From Fusibacter ferrireducens (GTDB taxonomy: Bacteria; Bacillota; Clostridia; Peptostreptococcales; Acidaminobacteraceae), in assembly GCF_015352425.1 (NCBI RefSeq), contig NZ_JADKNH010000002.1:233169-297168 (forward strand): a DNA stretch of 64,000 nt. The letters run 5' to 3'. Position numbers and translations under genes: made by a program. The notes under the pieces are model-generated. The model saw only the letters and a program-made list of their open reading frames with translations. It was not told the DNA's origin and ran no database searches. This document shows positions 41,270 through 50,813 of this stretch, in pieces (position 1 is the stretch's first letter; each line of letters starts with the position of its first letter).

Positions 41270-43441
41270 ATGTTTAATCCTGAACAACCAATACAATCAT
41301 CTGAAGAAGATTTGCTTAATCGTCACCATTTTGCAAAAGCACTTAGTCAGTCAATTATTTCCTATAATTCTGATGAAAGCATTGTTGTAGGTTTGTATGG
41401 TCCTTGGGGATCTGGAAAAACTTCTTTGATTAATCTAATAACTGAGGAAACCGAAAAATGTAACCAAGAAAAAAGTAAAAACGAACAAACCATAATTATT
41501 AGATTCAATCCATGGAACTTTTCTGATCAGAATCAACTTATTGCTCAATTCTTCAAAGAGCTTTCGCTACAACTAAAAAGAAAAAACCATGCTGAAGATG
41601 CCATAAAAGCTGGAAATAAACTTGAAACGTATGCACAGTTCTTTTTACCGCTATCTCTAATTCCCCAAGTAACAGCACCCGCATTACTTCTTTCCCAAAT
41701 TTTTAGTGGTGTTGGAAAATCTGCAGCTAGCTGGGGGAACAGGAATCAAAAAGACTTATTTGAGATTAGGTCTGAATTAAATACTTTGCTTAAACCACTT
41801 AAAAGCAAGATACTAATTATTATTGATGATGTTGATCGCCTTAATAACACTGAGATTCGGCAAGTGTTTCAACTAATCAAATCTCTTGGTGATTTTCCAA
41901 ATACAATATATGTTGTAGCTTTTGATAAAAATATCGTTGTTAATGCACTCAAGAAAGTCCAAGAAGGGTCTGGGGAAGAATATTTGGAGAAGATGATTCA
42001 AATACCATTTGAAATACCACCAATTTCACAAAACGATGTAGAAAAACTACTCTTCTCTGAAATCGATAAAATAATTAAAGATATTCCGGAAAACAAATGG
42101 AATAGTACATATTGGGGAAATATGTATCATAGTGGTATTAAGTACTTCTTTAAGAATTTGCGTGATGTTACCCGATATATAAATTCACTCAGATTTGGAT
42201 TTGGTATTGTAAAACACGAAGTTAATCCAATTGATTTTATTGCATTAACTTGCCTGCAAGTATTTACACCAGACCTTTACAATGGCATTCGTTCTAACAA
42301 AGATATATTTTCTGGTGTATATTCAGGTTATGGAGATAATTCTCGACAGAAAGAAAGGGATAAACTAACTTGTGATAAATTACTCTCTGAGGTCAATGAA
42401 ATCTACTCAGGATTTGCACAAGAGTTTTTAACAAGGCTATTTCCAAAGTTAGATGCTATATATGGCAATATGAATTATGGCTATGATTGGATTGGCTCTT
42501 GGAGAAAAGAAGGACGTATATGTAGTCCAGATATATTCGATGTATTTTTCAAACTACAAATTCCAATAAGTGATATTTCAATATCAAAGCTTGAAAGAAT
42601 TTTACTACTTGATTTTAAAAAAGAAAAATTCCACGATGATATTGTAAATCTAATCTCCTCAAATGAGATAGTTCGCTTTCTTGAGAGAACTGAAGATTAT
42701 ACATCAGAGGACATTGACACAAATAGTATTGGACCAATACTGGATGCACTTTATGATTTAGGTGATACAATTCCAGATAATCAAAGTCATCACTTTGGGA
42801 TGATTGACATTCCATTAAGAATTTTTAGAATAACATTGCAACTTCTAAAACGTATAGAGAATAAAGATAATCGATTTTCACTATTAGAACATGCTTTCTT
42901 AGAAGCTAATAACAGTATAAGCGTTATAGTTGAATGTGTGTCTCTACTAGGTCATGATCATGGTAAGTTTACAGACAAACCCGCTAAACCAATAGACGAT
43001 CAGTTAATTGATTTGAACGCTCTCAATCAACTCGAATTAATAACAGCTAATAAAGTTAAAGATTGGGTGAGCAATTCAGGATTATTTAGGATAAAACGAC
43101 TTCCTTATGTTTTGTATAGACTTAAAGAGTGGGAACCAGATCTTGACTTAAGAGCATTTGTAAGCGCATTAATACATGACGACCTTGATTTAATCAAATT
43201 TATGGAAACTTCATTATATCGTACTACTAGTCAAGGAATGTCTGATTATGTTGCAAGAGTTAATTGGAATATCAGAATCGAATCATTAAAGGATTTCATA
43301 GATGTAGAAGATGCCAACAATAGACTAAAAAAATTCAAAATGTCTAATGAATATTGCAAATTAAGTGATAGACATCAACTAGCGCTAGATACTTTTCTAG
43401 ATACTTTTTCTGGAAAAATCAACGATGATTTCGCTTTCTAG
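41270..43441 (+). CDS. KAP-family P-loop NTPase (candidate phage exclusion/defence)
   Basis: A 723-aa protein. Walker A GPWGSGKT is at residues 44-51 of a KAP domain that starts RHHFAKALSQSII. A hydrophobic insertion (about 120-150, FFLPLSLIPQVTAPALLLSQIF) of the kind found inside KAP domains may be a membrane hairpin. Walker B IIIDDVDRLNNTEI is near 184-197, and a conserved Arg region is in FFKNLRDVTRYINSLRFG. The C-terminal 400 residues are unrecognised. KAP NTPases include PifA of plasmid F, which excludes phage T7. AGGAGGTGTTAAA precedes the ATG. It is the last gene before the element edge, a typical place for cargo. Confidence 0.85.
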   Translation: MFNPEQPIQSSEEDLLNRHHFAKALSQSIISYNSDESIVVGLYGPWGSGKTSLINLITEETEKCNQEKSKNEQTIIIRFNPWNFSDQNQLIAQFFKELSLQLKRKNHAEDAIKAGNKLETYAQFFLPLSLIPQVTAPALLLSQIFSGVGKSAASWGNRNQKDLFEIRSELNTLLKPLKSKILIIIDDVDRLNNTEIRQVFQLIKSLGDFPNTIYVVAFDKNIVVNALKKVQEGSGEEYLEKMIQIPFEIPPISQNDVEKLLFSEIDKIIKDIPENKWNSTYWGNMYHSGIKYFFKNLRDVTRYINSLRFGFGIVKHEVNPIDFIALTCLQVFTPDLYNGIRSNKDIFSGVYSGYGDNSRQKERDKLTCDKLLSEVNEIYSGFAQEFLTRLFPKLDAIYGNMNYGYDWIGSWRKEGRICSPDIFDVFFKLQIPISDISISKLERILLLDFKKEKFHDDIVNLISSNEIVRFLERTEDYTSEDIDTNSIGPILDALYDLGDTIPDNQSHHFGMIDIPLRIFRITLQLLKRIENKDNRFSLLEHAFLEANNSISVIVECVSLLGHDHGKFTDKPAKPIDDQLIDLNALNQLELITANKVKDWVSNSGLFRIKRLPYVLYRLKEWEPDLDLRAFVSALIHDDLDLIKFMETSLYRTTSQGMSDYVARVNWNIRIESLKDFIDVEDANNRLKKFKMSNEYCKLSDRHQLALDTFLDTFSGKINDDFAF

Positions 43442-43452
43442 ACACTAAAAAA

Positions 43453-43487
43453 CCCTAGATTCTAATCACTGAATCTAGGGCATTTTA
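43453..43487 (+). terminator. Terminator of the KAP gene
   Basis: CCCTAGATTC (43453-43462) and GAATCTAGGG (43471-43480) form a perfect 10-bp stem with an 8-nt loop, followed by CATTTT, 12 bp after the KAP stop. Confidence 0.8.
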
Positions 43488-43522
43488 CTATCTAAATTTC
43501 CAATTTTAACTCTCAAAACCGA

Positions 43523-43560
43523 CTACCGGTAGACGTGTTCCCACGTACCATGTCATATAA
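43523..43560 (+). other. rlmD-like sequence scrap / candidate ICE attachment region
   Basis: The plus strand reads CCGGTAGACGTGTTCCCACG, then TACC. In frame this gives PVDVFPRT, the RlmD/RumA C-terminal motif (the neighbouring gene has PVDMFPGTWHVET on the other strand). Homology stops after this point. The site contains the dyads CTACCGGTAG (43523-43532) and ACGTG-TTCC-CACGT (43533-43546). The 3' end of rlmD/rumA is a known ICE insertion site in Firmicutes, so this may be an attachment site or remnant. The rest of 43561-43662 shows nothing clear. Confidence 0.5.
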
Positions 43561-43662
43561 CGACTTTAATTCTGATACTACTTTTTAGGTCTTTTTGATG
43601 GTAATTTTCGCTATTTTTACTGAAACTAAAGAACTCATAAAAGTGCTTGAACTCTAGTAAAA

Positions 43663-45753
43663 TCAAGGGTTTCGGCGTTGTAGTTTTACCACCGTCTCTA
43701 CATGCCACGTCCCCGGGAACATGTCCACAGGCTGAATCTCTTCCACCTTGTAACCACCTGCCACAAGCACTTTTAAGTCCCGTGCTAAAGACAGCGGATT
43801 ACAAGAAATATAGACCACTTTCTTTGGTGATAGCGTCACCAATGCGTTTAAAAAGCGCTCATCACTGCCGCTTCTCGGTGGGTCCATAAAGACCACATCC
43901 AGATGCTCACCTTCTTTGGCCACATCTCTCATAAAATCACCAGCATCGCCATTGTAAAATCTTGCGTTTTTAATGTTATTGCGTTTTGCATTTGAAATGG
44001 CATCTCTCACCGCATCATTGTTGAGTTCAATACCCACCACGTGATTGGCTTTGCGACTTGCGATTAGAGAGATCGTACCGATACCACTGTAAGCATCCAG
44101 TACCACTTCTTTGTCCCTTAAATCTGCCATTTCAATTGCTTTATTATATAAAATTTCCGTTTGGATTGGATTCACTTGATAAAACGATTTGGATGAAATT
44201 CTAAAAACCGTGTCACAGAGCGTATCCTCTATGAAACCTTTGCCAAATAAAACAACTTCTTTATCACCTAAGACCATACTGGTCTTTTTAGGATTCACAT
44301 TTTGAACGATGGTCTTGATCTCTGGATGTGCCTCAGTAAGCGCTTTGACAAAGTGGTTCTTCTCTGGAAACATCGGACTCACCACGACAAGCACCACCAT
44401 CACTTCACCACTCACATGACCCGTTCTAATGAGCACATGACGTAAAAAGCCTTTTTCAGCATCTTCATCATAGGGCATCATTTTAAACGATGGCATCAAT
44501 TTCCTGATGGTCTCAATGATTGCGTTAGCACGCTCATCTTGAATGAGACAATCCTTCACTGAAACCACATTATGTGACTCTTCTTCAAAGATTCCCGATA
44601 TGATTTTACTTTTAAAACCCAACGAGAAAGTAGAATGCACCTTATTGCGATAATGGGTTGGATTTTCCATACCAATAATTGGCGACACTTCGCCATATTC
44701 AGATAAAAGTGCATTCACTTTAGATTGCTTAAAGTGAAGCTGACCCGCATAAGATAAATGTTGAAGCTGACAGCCTCCGCAGTTGGCTGAAATCTCACAA
44801 GGAGATTCTACTCTGAAAGCATTGGCTTCTTTGACTTCTAAAAGGTTTACAAAACGTTTTCGACCCCTTGTGATCATTTCCACTAAAACTTCTTCGCCTT
44901 CAATTACGTTACTGAGAAAATACTTCTCCCCTTCTATTGTAACGATGCCTTTGCCATCTTGTGTCATATCAGAACACTTAACTATAAATCTTCTGTTTTC
45001 ATCATCTTGAAAGGATGCGTCAGAGACTTGTGTTGCACCATAACCTTTGGACTTTCTTGGCCCTTTCTTGGATTTACTGCGATTCCATTTTTCTCTTTGA
45101 GGTGCCTCTATAGACCGACGAGATTCTGATGTTGAACTCGCATCTGAGCCAGACTTCACCTCTTTGGCTTTATATGGGTTGACTTTCTTAGTATATACAT
45201 CTTTTGAATATCCTGATTTTTTAAAATCAGAATTCTTTCGATCTGATTTTTGAACATCCGATTTCTGACCTTTAAACGATTTGCCACCCTGTTTTTTAGA
45301 GTTTGAGCCAGGTTCTGACTGCCCTGATCTCTTGTCGAAGCCTTTAGCCTTAGATTTATCTGCTGGTTTATCTTCTAATCTGCTTGCTGATTTGCTTGCC
45401 GATTTACCTGCTGGTTTGCTTGCCGATTTACCCGATGGTTTCCCATTAGACGTATTCACCCATTTATCCGCAGATTGCTCTGTAGGTTGATTTGATGCTT
45501 TCACACCCGTTCTGCCAGCCGAAACTCTTTTTCTACGATGTGGCTTTTCTGATTTTATAAATCCTGATTTTGAACGCTCTGAACGTTCACCGGTTGATTG
45601 ATCTTTTGACAAGGTTTCTTTTGATGATTTCCCTTTTCCAGATTTAACATTCGATGCTTTGTGCTTACTCGATTTTGGCGTATTAAATCCCATGCCTCTG
45701 CTTGAAGGCTTGCCATTTCCTTGTTGTGTTCCATTACTCATATGATTCACCAT
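43663..45753 (-). CDS. rlmD: 23S rRNA (uracil-5-)-methyltransferase RlmD-like, with long disordered N-terminus
   Basis: A 696-aa protein. Residues about 245-300 are a TRAM domain. An iron-sulphur cysteine set is in SPCEISANCGGCQLQHL. The SAM-binding Rossmann fold has VVLDAYSGIGTISLIASR and MDPPRSGSDERF, and the catalytic cysteine is in YISCNPLSLARDL. It would methylate U1939 of 23S rRNA or a similar site. Typical family members are about 450 aa; the extra 240 N-terminal residues are Lys/Ser/Gly-rich and low in complexity. The C-terminus PVDMFPGTWHVETVVKL is intact. The exact start is unclear because the ribosome binding site is weak. Confidence 0.9.
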   Translation of the reverse strand: MVNHMSNGTQQGNGKPSSRGMGFNTPKSSKHKASNVKSGKGKSSKETLSKDQSTGERSERSKSGFIKSEKPHRRKRVSAGRTGVKASNQPTEQSADKWVNTSNGKPSGKSASKPAGKSASKSASRLEDKPADKSKAKGFDKRSGQSEPGSNSKKQGGKSFKGQKSDVQKSDRKNSDFKKSGYSKDVYTKKVNPYKAKEVKSGSDASSTSESRRSIEAPQREKWNRSKSKKGPRKSKGYGATQVSDASFQDDENRRFIVKCSDMTQDGKGIVTIEGEKYFLSNVIEGEEVLVEMITRGRKRFVNLLEVKEANAFRVESPCEISANCGGCQLQHLSYAGQLHFKQSKVNALLSEYGEVSPIIGMENPTHYRNKVHSTFSLGFKSKIISGIFEEESHNVVSVKDCLIQDERANAIIETIRKLMPSFKMMPYDEDAEKGFLRHVLIRTGHVSGEVMVVLVVVSPMFPEKNHFVKALTEAHPEIKTIVQNVNPKKTSMVLGDKEVVLFGKGFIEDTLCDTVFRISSKSFYQVNPIQTEILYNKAIEMADLRDKEVVLDAYSGIGTISLIASRKANHVVGIELNNDAVRDAISNAKRNNIKNARFYNGDAGDFMRDVAKEGEHLDVVFMDPPRSGSDERFLNALVTLSPKKVVYISCNPLSLARDLKVLVAGGYKVEEIQPVDMFPGTWHVETVVKLQRRNP

Positions 45754-46175
45754 GATTTTCTCTAGAGAGTTATTTAACGTTACCCTTTAGTATACGCTAT
45801 TCCTCATGCTTTTACTACATCTTTTGACGCGCATTTTGATTCTCCACAACTTTTATGGCCATAATGGTGCGATTTTGATGTATTTTTTTGATTTTAGTGT
45901 ATACTCTTTATTATAGTTTTTAATAGGCGCCCAGTACGCCGCCTCTAGGATGCATTTAAAGTATTTGCACTAGATCACGTACATCATAATCACTTTTTTA
46001 TGGATATTAATTTGTAGATATTAAAGGGACTAATTATGATATTGGATGTCTAAAGGTTAAAAATCGACTAAAGTGAATTTTTCTAACACCATTCTAATCT
46101 TTTTTTAATCAATTTGGGGTAATATTATTCATATTATTCATAAAGACTTAATATTTAATGTTTGGGAGGCACTAC
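45754..46175. other. Intergenic region between rlmD and the RND pump
   Basis: This 422-bp AT-rich gap separates divergent genes. A TATACT -10-like box for rlmD is at 45794-45789 on the minus strand, without a good -35. Near 46115-46130 on the plus strand TAATAT and TATTAT could serve as -10 boxes for the pump operon. A weak GC-rich inverted repeat (AGGCG...CGCCT) is near 45925-45945. No ORF, RNA gene or repeat was recognised. Confidence 0.5.
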
Positions 46176-49100
46176 ATGAATCAAAACGAAGAATTACAAA
46201 GCATACCCGAGCTTCAACAGCCAAAGAATATTTTAGGAAGGTGGGCTGCTTTTTTTATTGATCGATACAAGATTGTTTACTTGATTTTAGTTGCAATTGT
46301 TATCGTTGGCGTGAGCGCTTACTTTGGGCTCCCTAGAGAGTTGAATCCTGAAATTGTCTTGCCCTATGGACAAGTCTTTGTCATGTATCCTGGCGCTGCA
46401 CCAGAAGAAGTTGAAACACTTATAACAGATGTTTTAGAGACAAAGCTCGAAGAAATTGAAGATGTTAAAATGCTGTCCTCATTTTCCTCCTCAGGCGCAT
46501 CCAGCGTATGGCTTGAATTTGAACAAGGTGTGGACATGGAAAAGAAGATGAATGAAGTTCGAGAAAAGGCAAATTCTGCCTCTTTGGAATTTCCAGCCGA
46601 TGCAGAAACACCTGTCGTCTCATCACTCGAATCCAACAACTCACCGATTATGATCATCAATCTCTCAGGAGATTATGATCTCGTCACCCTCAAAAGCATT
46701 GCAGAAGATATTAAACTCAGGCTTGAATCCAACAGCGATGTTTCCGAAGTTCTCATCATTGGCGGTCTTGAAAGAGAAATTAAAGTACATGTCAGTCCCC
46801 AAAAACTGGCTCTCTATGGCATTTCTCTAAACCAAATTAAGAACAGTATTGCACTTGCCAATTTAAACTATCCAGGGGGAACCGCCAAACTGGATGAAAA
46901 AACGTATAACATCAGAACTGTGGGCGAATTGCAATCTGTAGATGCACTAAATGATGTCATCATCGCTTACCACGGTGCAGGGCCTATTCGCATCAAAGAT
47001 GTTGCCGTTGTGGAAGACGGTTACAAAGAAGTAGAGTCCTATTCAAGAATGTCCATAGGCCTTGATTCCAATCAACCTAGCATGAAGACCGCAGTGGCAC
47101 TCTCTGTTAAAAAGAAGGAATCTGCAGATATCATTAAAACCAGCAGTATTGTCCGAGAAATTATCGACAGCGAAAAGGGCACTTTGTATCCTGAAGATCT
47201 TCAAGTTGAAGTCAGCGGTGACACGGCTGACTTTGTCAGAGACTCTCTTGGCGCAGTTACAAACAATGCGCTTTCGGGATTGTTCCTCGTTATCATCGTA
47301 TTATTCTTGTTCATCGGTCTTAGAGAAGCGGGCATTGTTTCCATCGTTATACCATTAGCTATTATGATGACGCTCTATTTTCTCAATCTCATTGATATGA
47401 CCTTGAACACCATTACGCTATTTTCAATGGTTCTCGCCGTGGGCATGCTCGTGGATAACGGTATTGTCATCATGGAAAATATAGACCGGCTTAGAAGCAT
47501 GGGCATTGATGCTAAACTGGCTGCCGAAGCGGGTACAAATCAAATTGCACCTGCCATTATGGCATCCACGCTGACAACACTTGCGGCATTTTTCCCGATT
47601 GCACTGACGCCAGGTATTATGGGAGAATTCATTCGCTCCATACCGATTACAGTTATGTTAGCACTTGGCTCATCTTTTCTATTAGCGGTTACCGTAACGC
47701 CAGCCCTTTGTTCTAGGCTACTGTCTAAGCAGCATGAGGTGACTTTGGCTACGCCTAAAACGAGATCTCAGATTTCCAAGGTGCTTTCCGTGCTCCTTAT
47801 TGTTGTTCTTTCAATGCAAGCTTTTAAAGATGACAACAGTTATGGTTTATTGTCTTTCCTATTTGCAATCCTCTTTGGAGGACTCATGTTTGCAAAAGTT
47901 TATCTTGGCAAAAAGAATAAAGGGCATCATCCGATTATAGAAGGTTATGGCGAAAGGCTCTATAAAATCGTCAGTAAAAGGTCTAAGAGATGGACTGTTA
48001 TCATCGTGCTTATACTTGCATTCGTCACAAGTCTATCTCTAATTCCACTTGGGCTCTTGAAAGTGGAAATGTTCAGTCAAACCGATTATGAACGCCTCTA
48101 TGTAGATATTAATACGCCAAAAGGTTCGACACTTGAACAAACCAATGCAGTGGTCTATAAAGTGGAAAAAGTATTGTTTGGCTACTCTGAAATTAAGACA
48201 TTTGTTTCTAATGTAGGTATTACAGGTGCTGATAGCTTTAATTCTTTTGACGCTGCATCCGGCGGCGGCACACCAAATATCGCCAGAGTCACCATTGATC
48301 TTTGTAAAGAAGAAGAACGTTCACGGACTTCTATGGCACTTGCTGCGGAGCTCAGAGAAAAACTCAAATCCATTTCAGGTGCAGAGATCACTATTATCGA
48401 ACTTGAAAGTGGCCCTCCAAGTGGCGGTCCAATTTCAATTGGCCTCATTGGGGAAGATCTCAATGAAATGGAAGGCGTCGCAAATGATTTCCAAAGCGTT
48501 CTTGATACCATACCGGGAACACGTGATACTGGAACATCCCTTTCCAGTGGCGGTCCTGAACTTGAAATATTTATTGACAAGGAAAAAGCGGCAAAATTTG
48601 GCCTTGATGAATTGACCATTTCATCGACAATCCGAAATACGGTCTCCGGCATTAAAGCCACAACTTATAGAAGCAATCAAGATGATATAGATGTCATGAT
48701 CTATTCTGGTATGGATGATATCCACACTAAAAGGGATCTTGAATCACTTTACTTTTACAACAACGTTGGACAAGCTATAAAGTTTAGCCAAATCGCTCGT
48801 TTCCAAGAGAGTGAAGTTTCAGCCATGATTCGCCACGAGGAAGGAAAACGTCGCGTGAATATTACAGCTGAAACAGAAACAGATGCCAACACAGTGGAAA
48901 TAATTGATCAGTTCAAAGCCAAGATTGCTGATTACAAATTGCCAAGTGGCGTGACAATCACTTACGGTGGAGAAATTGGCGATATGAAGGATTCATTTTT
49001 AGATATGTTTACCAACATGCTTATTGCAGCTATTCTGGTTTATCTGATATTGGCCGTTCAATTCAACTCGCTGACACAGCCTTTTATCATATTATTTGCT

Positions 49101-49544
49101 GTTCCGCTTGGGTTAATCGGCGTTATGCCGGGTCTATATCTCACTGGAAATAATTTTGGATTTCTCGCGTTCATCGGTGTAGTCGCCTTGGTTGGTATTG
49201 CAGTCAATGATGCCATTGTACTGGTGGATTATATCAACTATCTCCGCAGAAATGGCTACGAACTCCTCGATGCGGTTAGAGAAACCGGTAAAACTCGGTT
49301 TATGCCAGTACTTGCAACAACTATAACAACAGCTGGAGGTATTTTGCCCCTCACACTTAAACAAGAATTTTTTGAGCAAATGGGATTTGCGCTGATCTTC
49401 GGATTAATGATGTCCACTATATTGACATTGGTGGCAATTCCAACACTCTATACGATGTTAGAATCATTTAAACTCAATAGAATGAACAAAAGAGAAAAGA
49501 AAAAAGCAAGAAACGATGCAGCTCAAAATGCTGCAACAGTTTAG
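46176..49544 (+). CDS. RND-family multidrug/metabolite efflux pump
   Basis: A 1122-aa transporter of the AcrB/MdtB superfamily: transmembrane helix 1 near residues 30-52, a first large extracytoplasmic domain, helices 2-6 near 370-530, a central loop with helices at about 545-590, a second large domain, and helices 8-12 at the C-terminus. Conserved motifs include GMLVDNGIVIMENIDR (the proton-relay Asp in TM4) and GIAVNDAIVLVDYINYLR. I place the start at 46176 (MNQNEEL), behind GGGAGG. In Firmicutes such pumps (SwrC/YerP type) work without an outer-membrane channel. The adaptor gene follows by 9 bp. Confidence 0.9.
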   Translation: MNQNEELQSIPELQQPKNILGRWAAFFIDRYKIVYLILVAIVIVGVSAYFGLPRELNPEIVLPYGQVFVMYPGAAPEEVETLITDVLETKLEEIEDVKMLSSFSSSGASSVWLEFEQGVDMEKKMNEVREKANSASLEFPADAETPVVSSLESNNSPIMIINLSGDYDLVTLKSIAEDIKLRLESNSDVSEVLIIGGLEREIKVHVSPQKLALYGISLNQIKNSIALANLNYPGGTAKLDEKTYNIRTVGELQSVDALNDVIIAYHGAGPIRIKDVAVVEDGYKEVESYSRMSIGLDSNQPSMKTAVALSVKKKESADIIKTSSIVREIIDSEKGTLYPEDLQVEVSGDTADFVRDSLGAVTNNALSGLFLVIIVLFLFIGLREAGIVSIVIPLAIMMTLYFLNLIDMTLNTITLFSMVLAVGMLVDNGIVIMENIDRLRSMGIDAKLAAEAGTNQIAPAIMASTLTTLAAFFPIALTPGIMGEFIRSIPITVMLALGSSFLLAVTVTPALCSRLLSKQHEVTLATPKTRSQISKVLSVLLIVVLSMQAFKDDNSYGLLSFLFAILFGGLMFAKVYLGKKNKGHHPIIEGYGERLYKIVSKRSKRWTVIIVLILAFVTSLSLIPLGLLKVEMFSQTDYERLYVDINTPKGSTLEQTNAVVYKVEKVLFGYSEIKTFVSNVGITGADSFNSFDAASGGGTPNIARVTIDLCKEEERSRTSMALAAELREKLKSISGAEITIIELESGPPSGGPISIGLIGEDLNEMEGVANDFQSVLDTIPGTRDTGTSLSSGGPELEIFIDKEKAAKFGLDELTISSTIRNTVSGIKATTYRSNQDDIDVMIYSGMDDIHTKRDLESLYFYNNVGQAIKFSQIARFQESEVSAMIRHEEGKRRVNITAETETDANTVEIIDQFKAKIADYKLPSGVTITYGGEIGDMKDSFLDMFTNMLIAAILVYLILAVQFNSLTQPFIILFAVPLGLIGVMPGLYLTGNNFGFLAFIGVVALVGIAVNDAIVLVDYINYLRRNGYELLDAVRETGKTRFMPVLATTITTAGGILPLTLKQEFFEQMGFALIFGLMMSTILTLVAIPTLYTMLESFKLNRMNKREKKKARNDAAQNAATV

Positions 49545-49553
49545 GAGGTCAAT

Positions 49554-50630
49554 ATGAAACGTTTTTTACTCATTGCCACATTAATGATTGCACTGACTGG
49601 ATGTTCATCACAGCAGTCTGATACTGTCTCTCAGGAACCAGTCGAAAAAACGGTTGAGACCATTACAGTTGAAACAGATATTATAGGAGAAGCAGAAATT
49701 GTATCGGATCTGACAGTACCCGGACAGGTCAAAGCAGACAAAATTCAGTCAGTCGTATCCATTGTCAGCGGTCAAATTAACTTTATGGAAGCTGAAGTCG
49801 GAGATCGTGTTAAAACTGGAGATACACTTGTAAAACTTGATGATACGCTTCTTCAAATTAAGAAGCGCCAAGCTGAAATTGGGAACAAACTTTATAAGCT
49901 CTCTTTGGACTCGGCTCAACGTACTTTTAACAGAACGGATGAACTCTATAAATCTGGCAACGCAACTCAGTCTCAATTTGAAGATGTAAATGACCTTCTG
50001 ACAAAAGCTCAATTGGATTATGCCAATGGAAAAGTCAATACGGATGAGCTCAATTATAATATGAATCACATGACTGTAAAAGCGCCTATGGATGGCATGA
50101 TCTCAAAAAAATATCAACAGCTTGGCGTGTCGGTTGGCCCTGGCACACCACTGTACGACATTGTAGATATCACAACGCTCACTGTGGCATTCGGTGTCAC
50201 GGAAAAAGATATCAATCGGCTTAAATCCGGACAATCCGTATCCGTCAATCTACCCACTCTGGGCATAGAAAAAACAGGGATCATCAAAGGGATCAGCCCC
50301 CTCTCCGATTCCGATCAAACTTACCCTGTAAGGGTGGAAATTGAGAATGACGATCTCAGCATAAAACCGGGTATGTTCGCAGAACTTAAAATCGTCACAG
50401 ATGCACCGCGAAAAGTGATTGCTCTGCCTAAAGTTGCAGTCCTTCATGAAGAGGGTATCGATTACGTCTACCTTGTAAATGGCACAACAGCAACCAAACA
50501 AACCATTAAACTCGGCTCACCGTTTGAAGACCAATTCGAAGTACTCAGCGGTTTAAAACCAGGTGATCAAATCGTAACCTCAGGTCAAGCCTACTTAGAA
50601 GATGGCAATACCATCACGATCTCGCAATAG
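49554..50630 (+). CDS. RND pump periplasmic-adaptor-type lipoprotein (HlyD/MFP family)
   Basis: A 358-aa membrane fusion protein: a lipoprotein signal peptide with lipobox LTGC (Cys17), a biotinyl-lipoyl hairpin (SVVSIVSGQINFMEAEVGD ... MTVKAPMDGMISKKYQQLG), beta-barrel (TEKDINRLKSGQSVSVNLP) and membrane-proximal domains (GLKPGDQIVTSGQAYLEDG). It would dock on the RND pump at the outer face of the membrane. TTAGGAGGTCAAT precedes the ATG. No OMP gene follows. Confidence 0.9.
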   Translation: MKRFLLIATLMIALTGCSSQQSDTVSQEPVEKTVETITVETDIIGEAEIVSDLTVPGQVKADKIQSVVSIVSGQINFMEAEVGDRVKTGDTLVKLDDTLLQIKKRQAEIGNKLYKLSLDSAQRTFNRTDELYKSGNATQSQFEDVNDLLTKAQLDYANGKVNTDELNYNMNHMTVKAPMDGMISKKYQQLGVSVGPGTPLYDIVDITTLTVAFGVTEKDINRLKSGQSVSVNLPTLGIEKTGIIKGISPLSDSDQTYPVRVEIENDDLSIKPGMFAELKIVTDAPRKVIALPKVAVLHEEGIDYVYLVNGTTATKQTIKLGSPFEDQFEVLSGLKPGDQIVTSGQAYLEDGNTITISQ

Positions 50631-50698
50631 CATTGTGAAATCGTTACAGTTGAAATCAATATAAGTCAACACCTTAAAAAAGGATTTTATACTTTAAT

Positions 50699-50753
50699 GA
50701 GCTCCCACCAAGCTAGATTTTAAATCTAACTTAGTTGGGAGCTCACCTTTTTT
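50699..50753 (+). terminator. Terminator of the RND pump operon
   Basis: GAGCTCCCA (50699-50707) pairs with TGGGAGCTC (50736-50744), continued inward by an imperfect AAGCTAGATT/AATCTAACTT stem. It is followed by ACCTTTTTTC. It may also act on the opposite strand for the M55 peptidase gene region. Confidence 0.75.
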
Positions 50754-50813
50754 CAAGCACAAAATCCTTTTGGATTTCAGTATCTATTCATTGTTAAAGT
50801 CTATTTAATGATA

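Larger units (their letters stand above)
1..43560. mobile_element. Integrative conjugative element or integrated conjugative plasmid (left end outside window)
   Basis: A nearly continuous minus-strand block carries relaxase, MobC-like protein, VirD4 coupling protein, pilin-like, VirB6-like and VirB3-like proteins, Tad-type ATPase and prepilin peptidase, ParA/ParB, a giant methylase-helicase, and RadC-, DUF3991- and DUF6075-type accessory genes. These families together mark Firmicutes ICEs. The right boundary is placed near 43.5 kb because the next gene is housekeeping rlmD and the gap holds an rlmD-like sequence scrap. The left end and the ICE integrase are not in the window. The element is interrupted at 6.06-19.39 kb by further insertions. 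Confidence 0.8.

Noticed and set aside
45360-45460. Tandem DNA repeat in the rlmD 5' region
   Set aside because: The similarity of blocks comes from low-complexity Lys/Ser/Ala codons and is too irregular to be a true tandem repeat.
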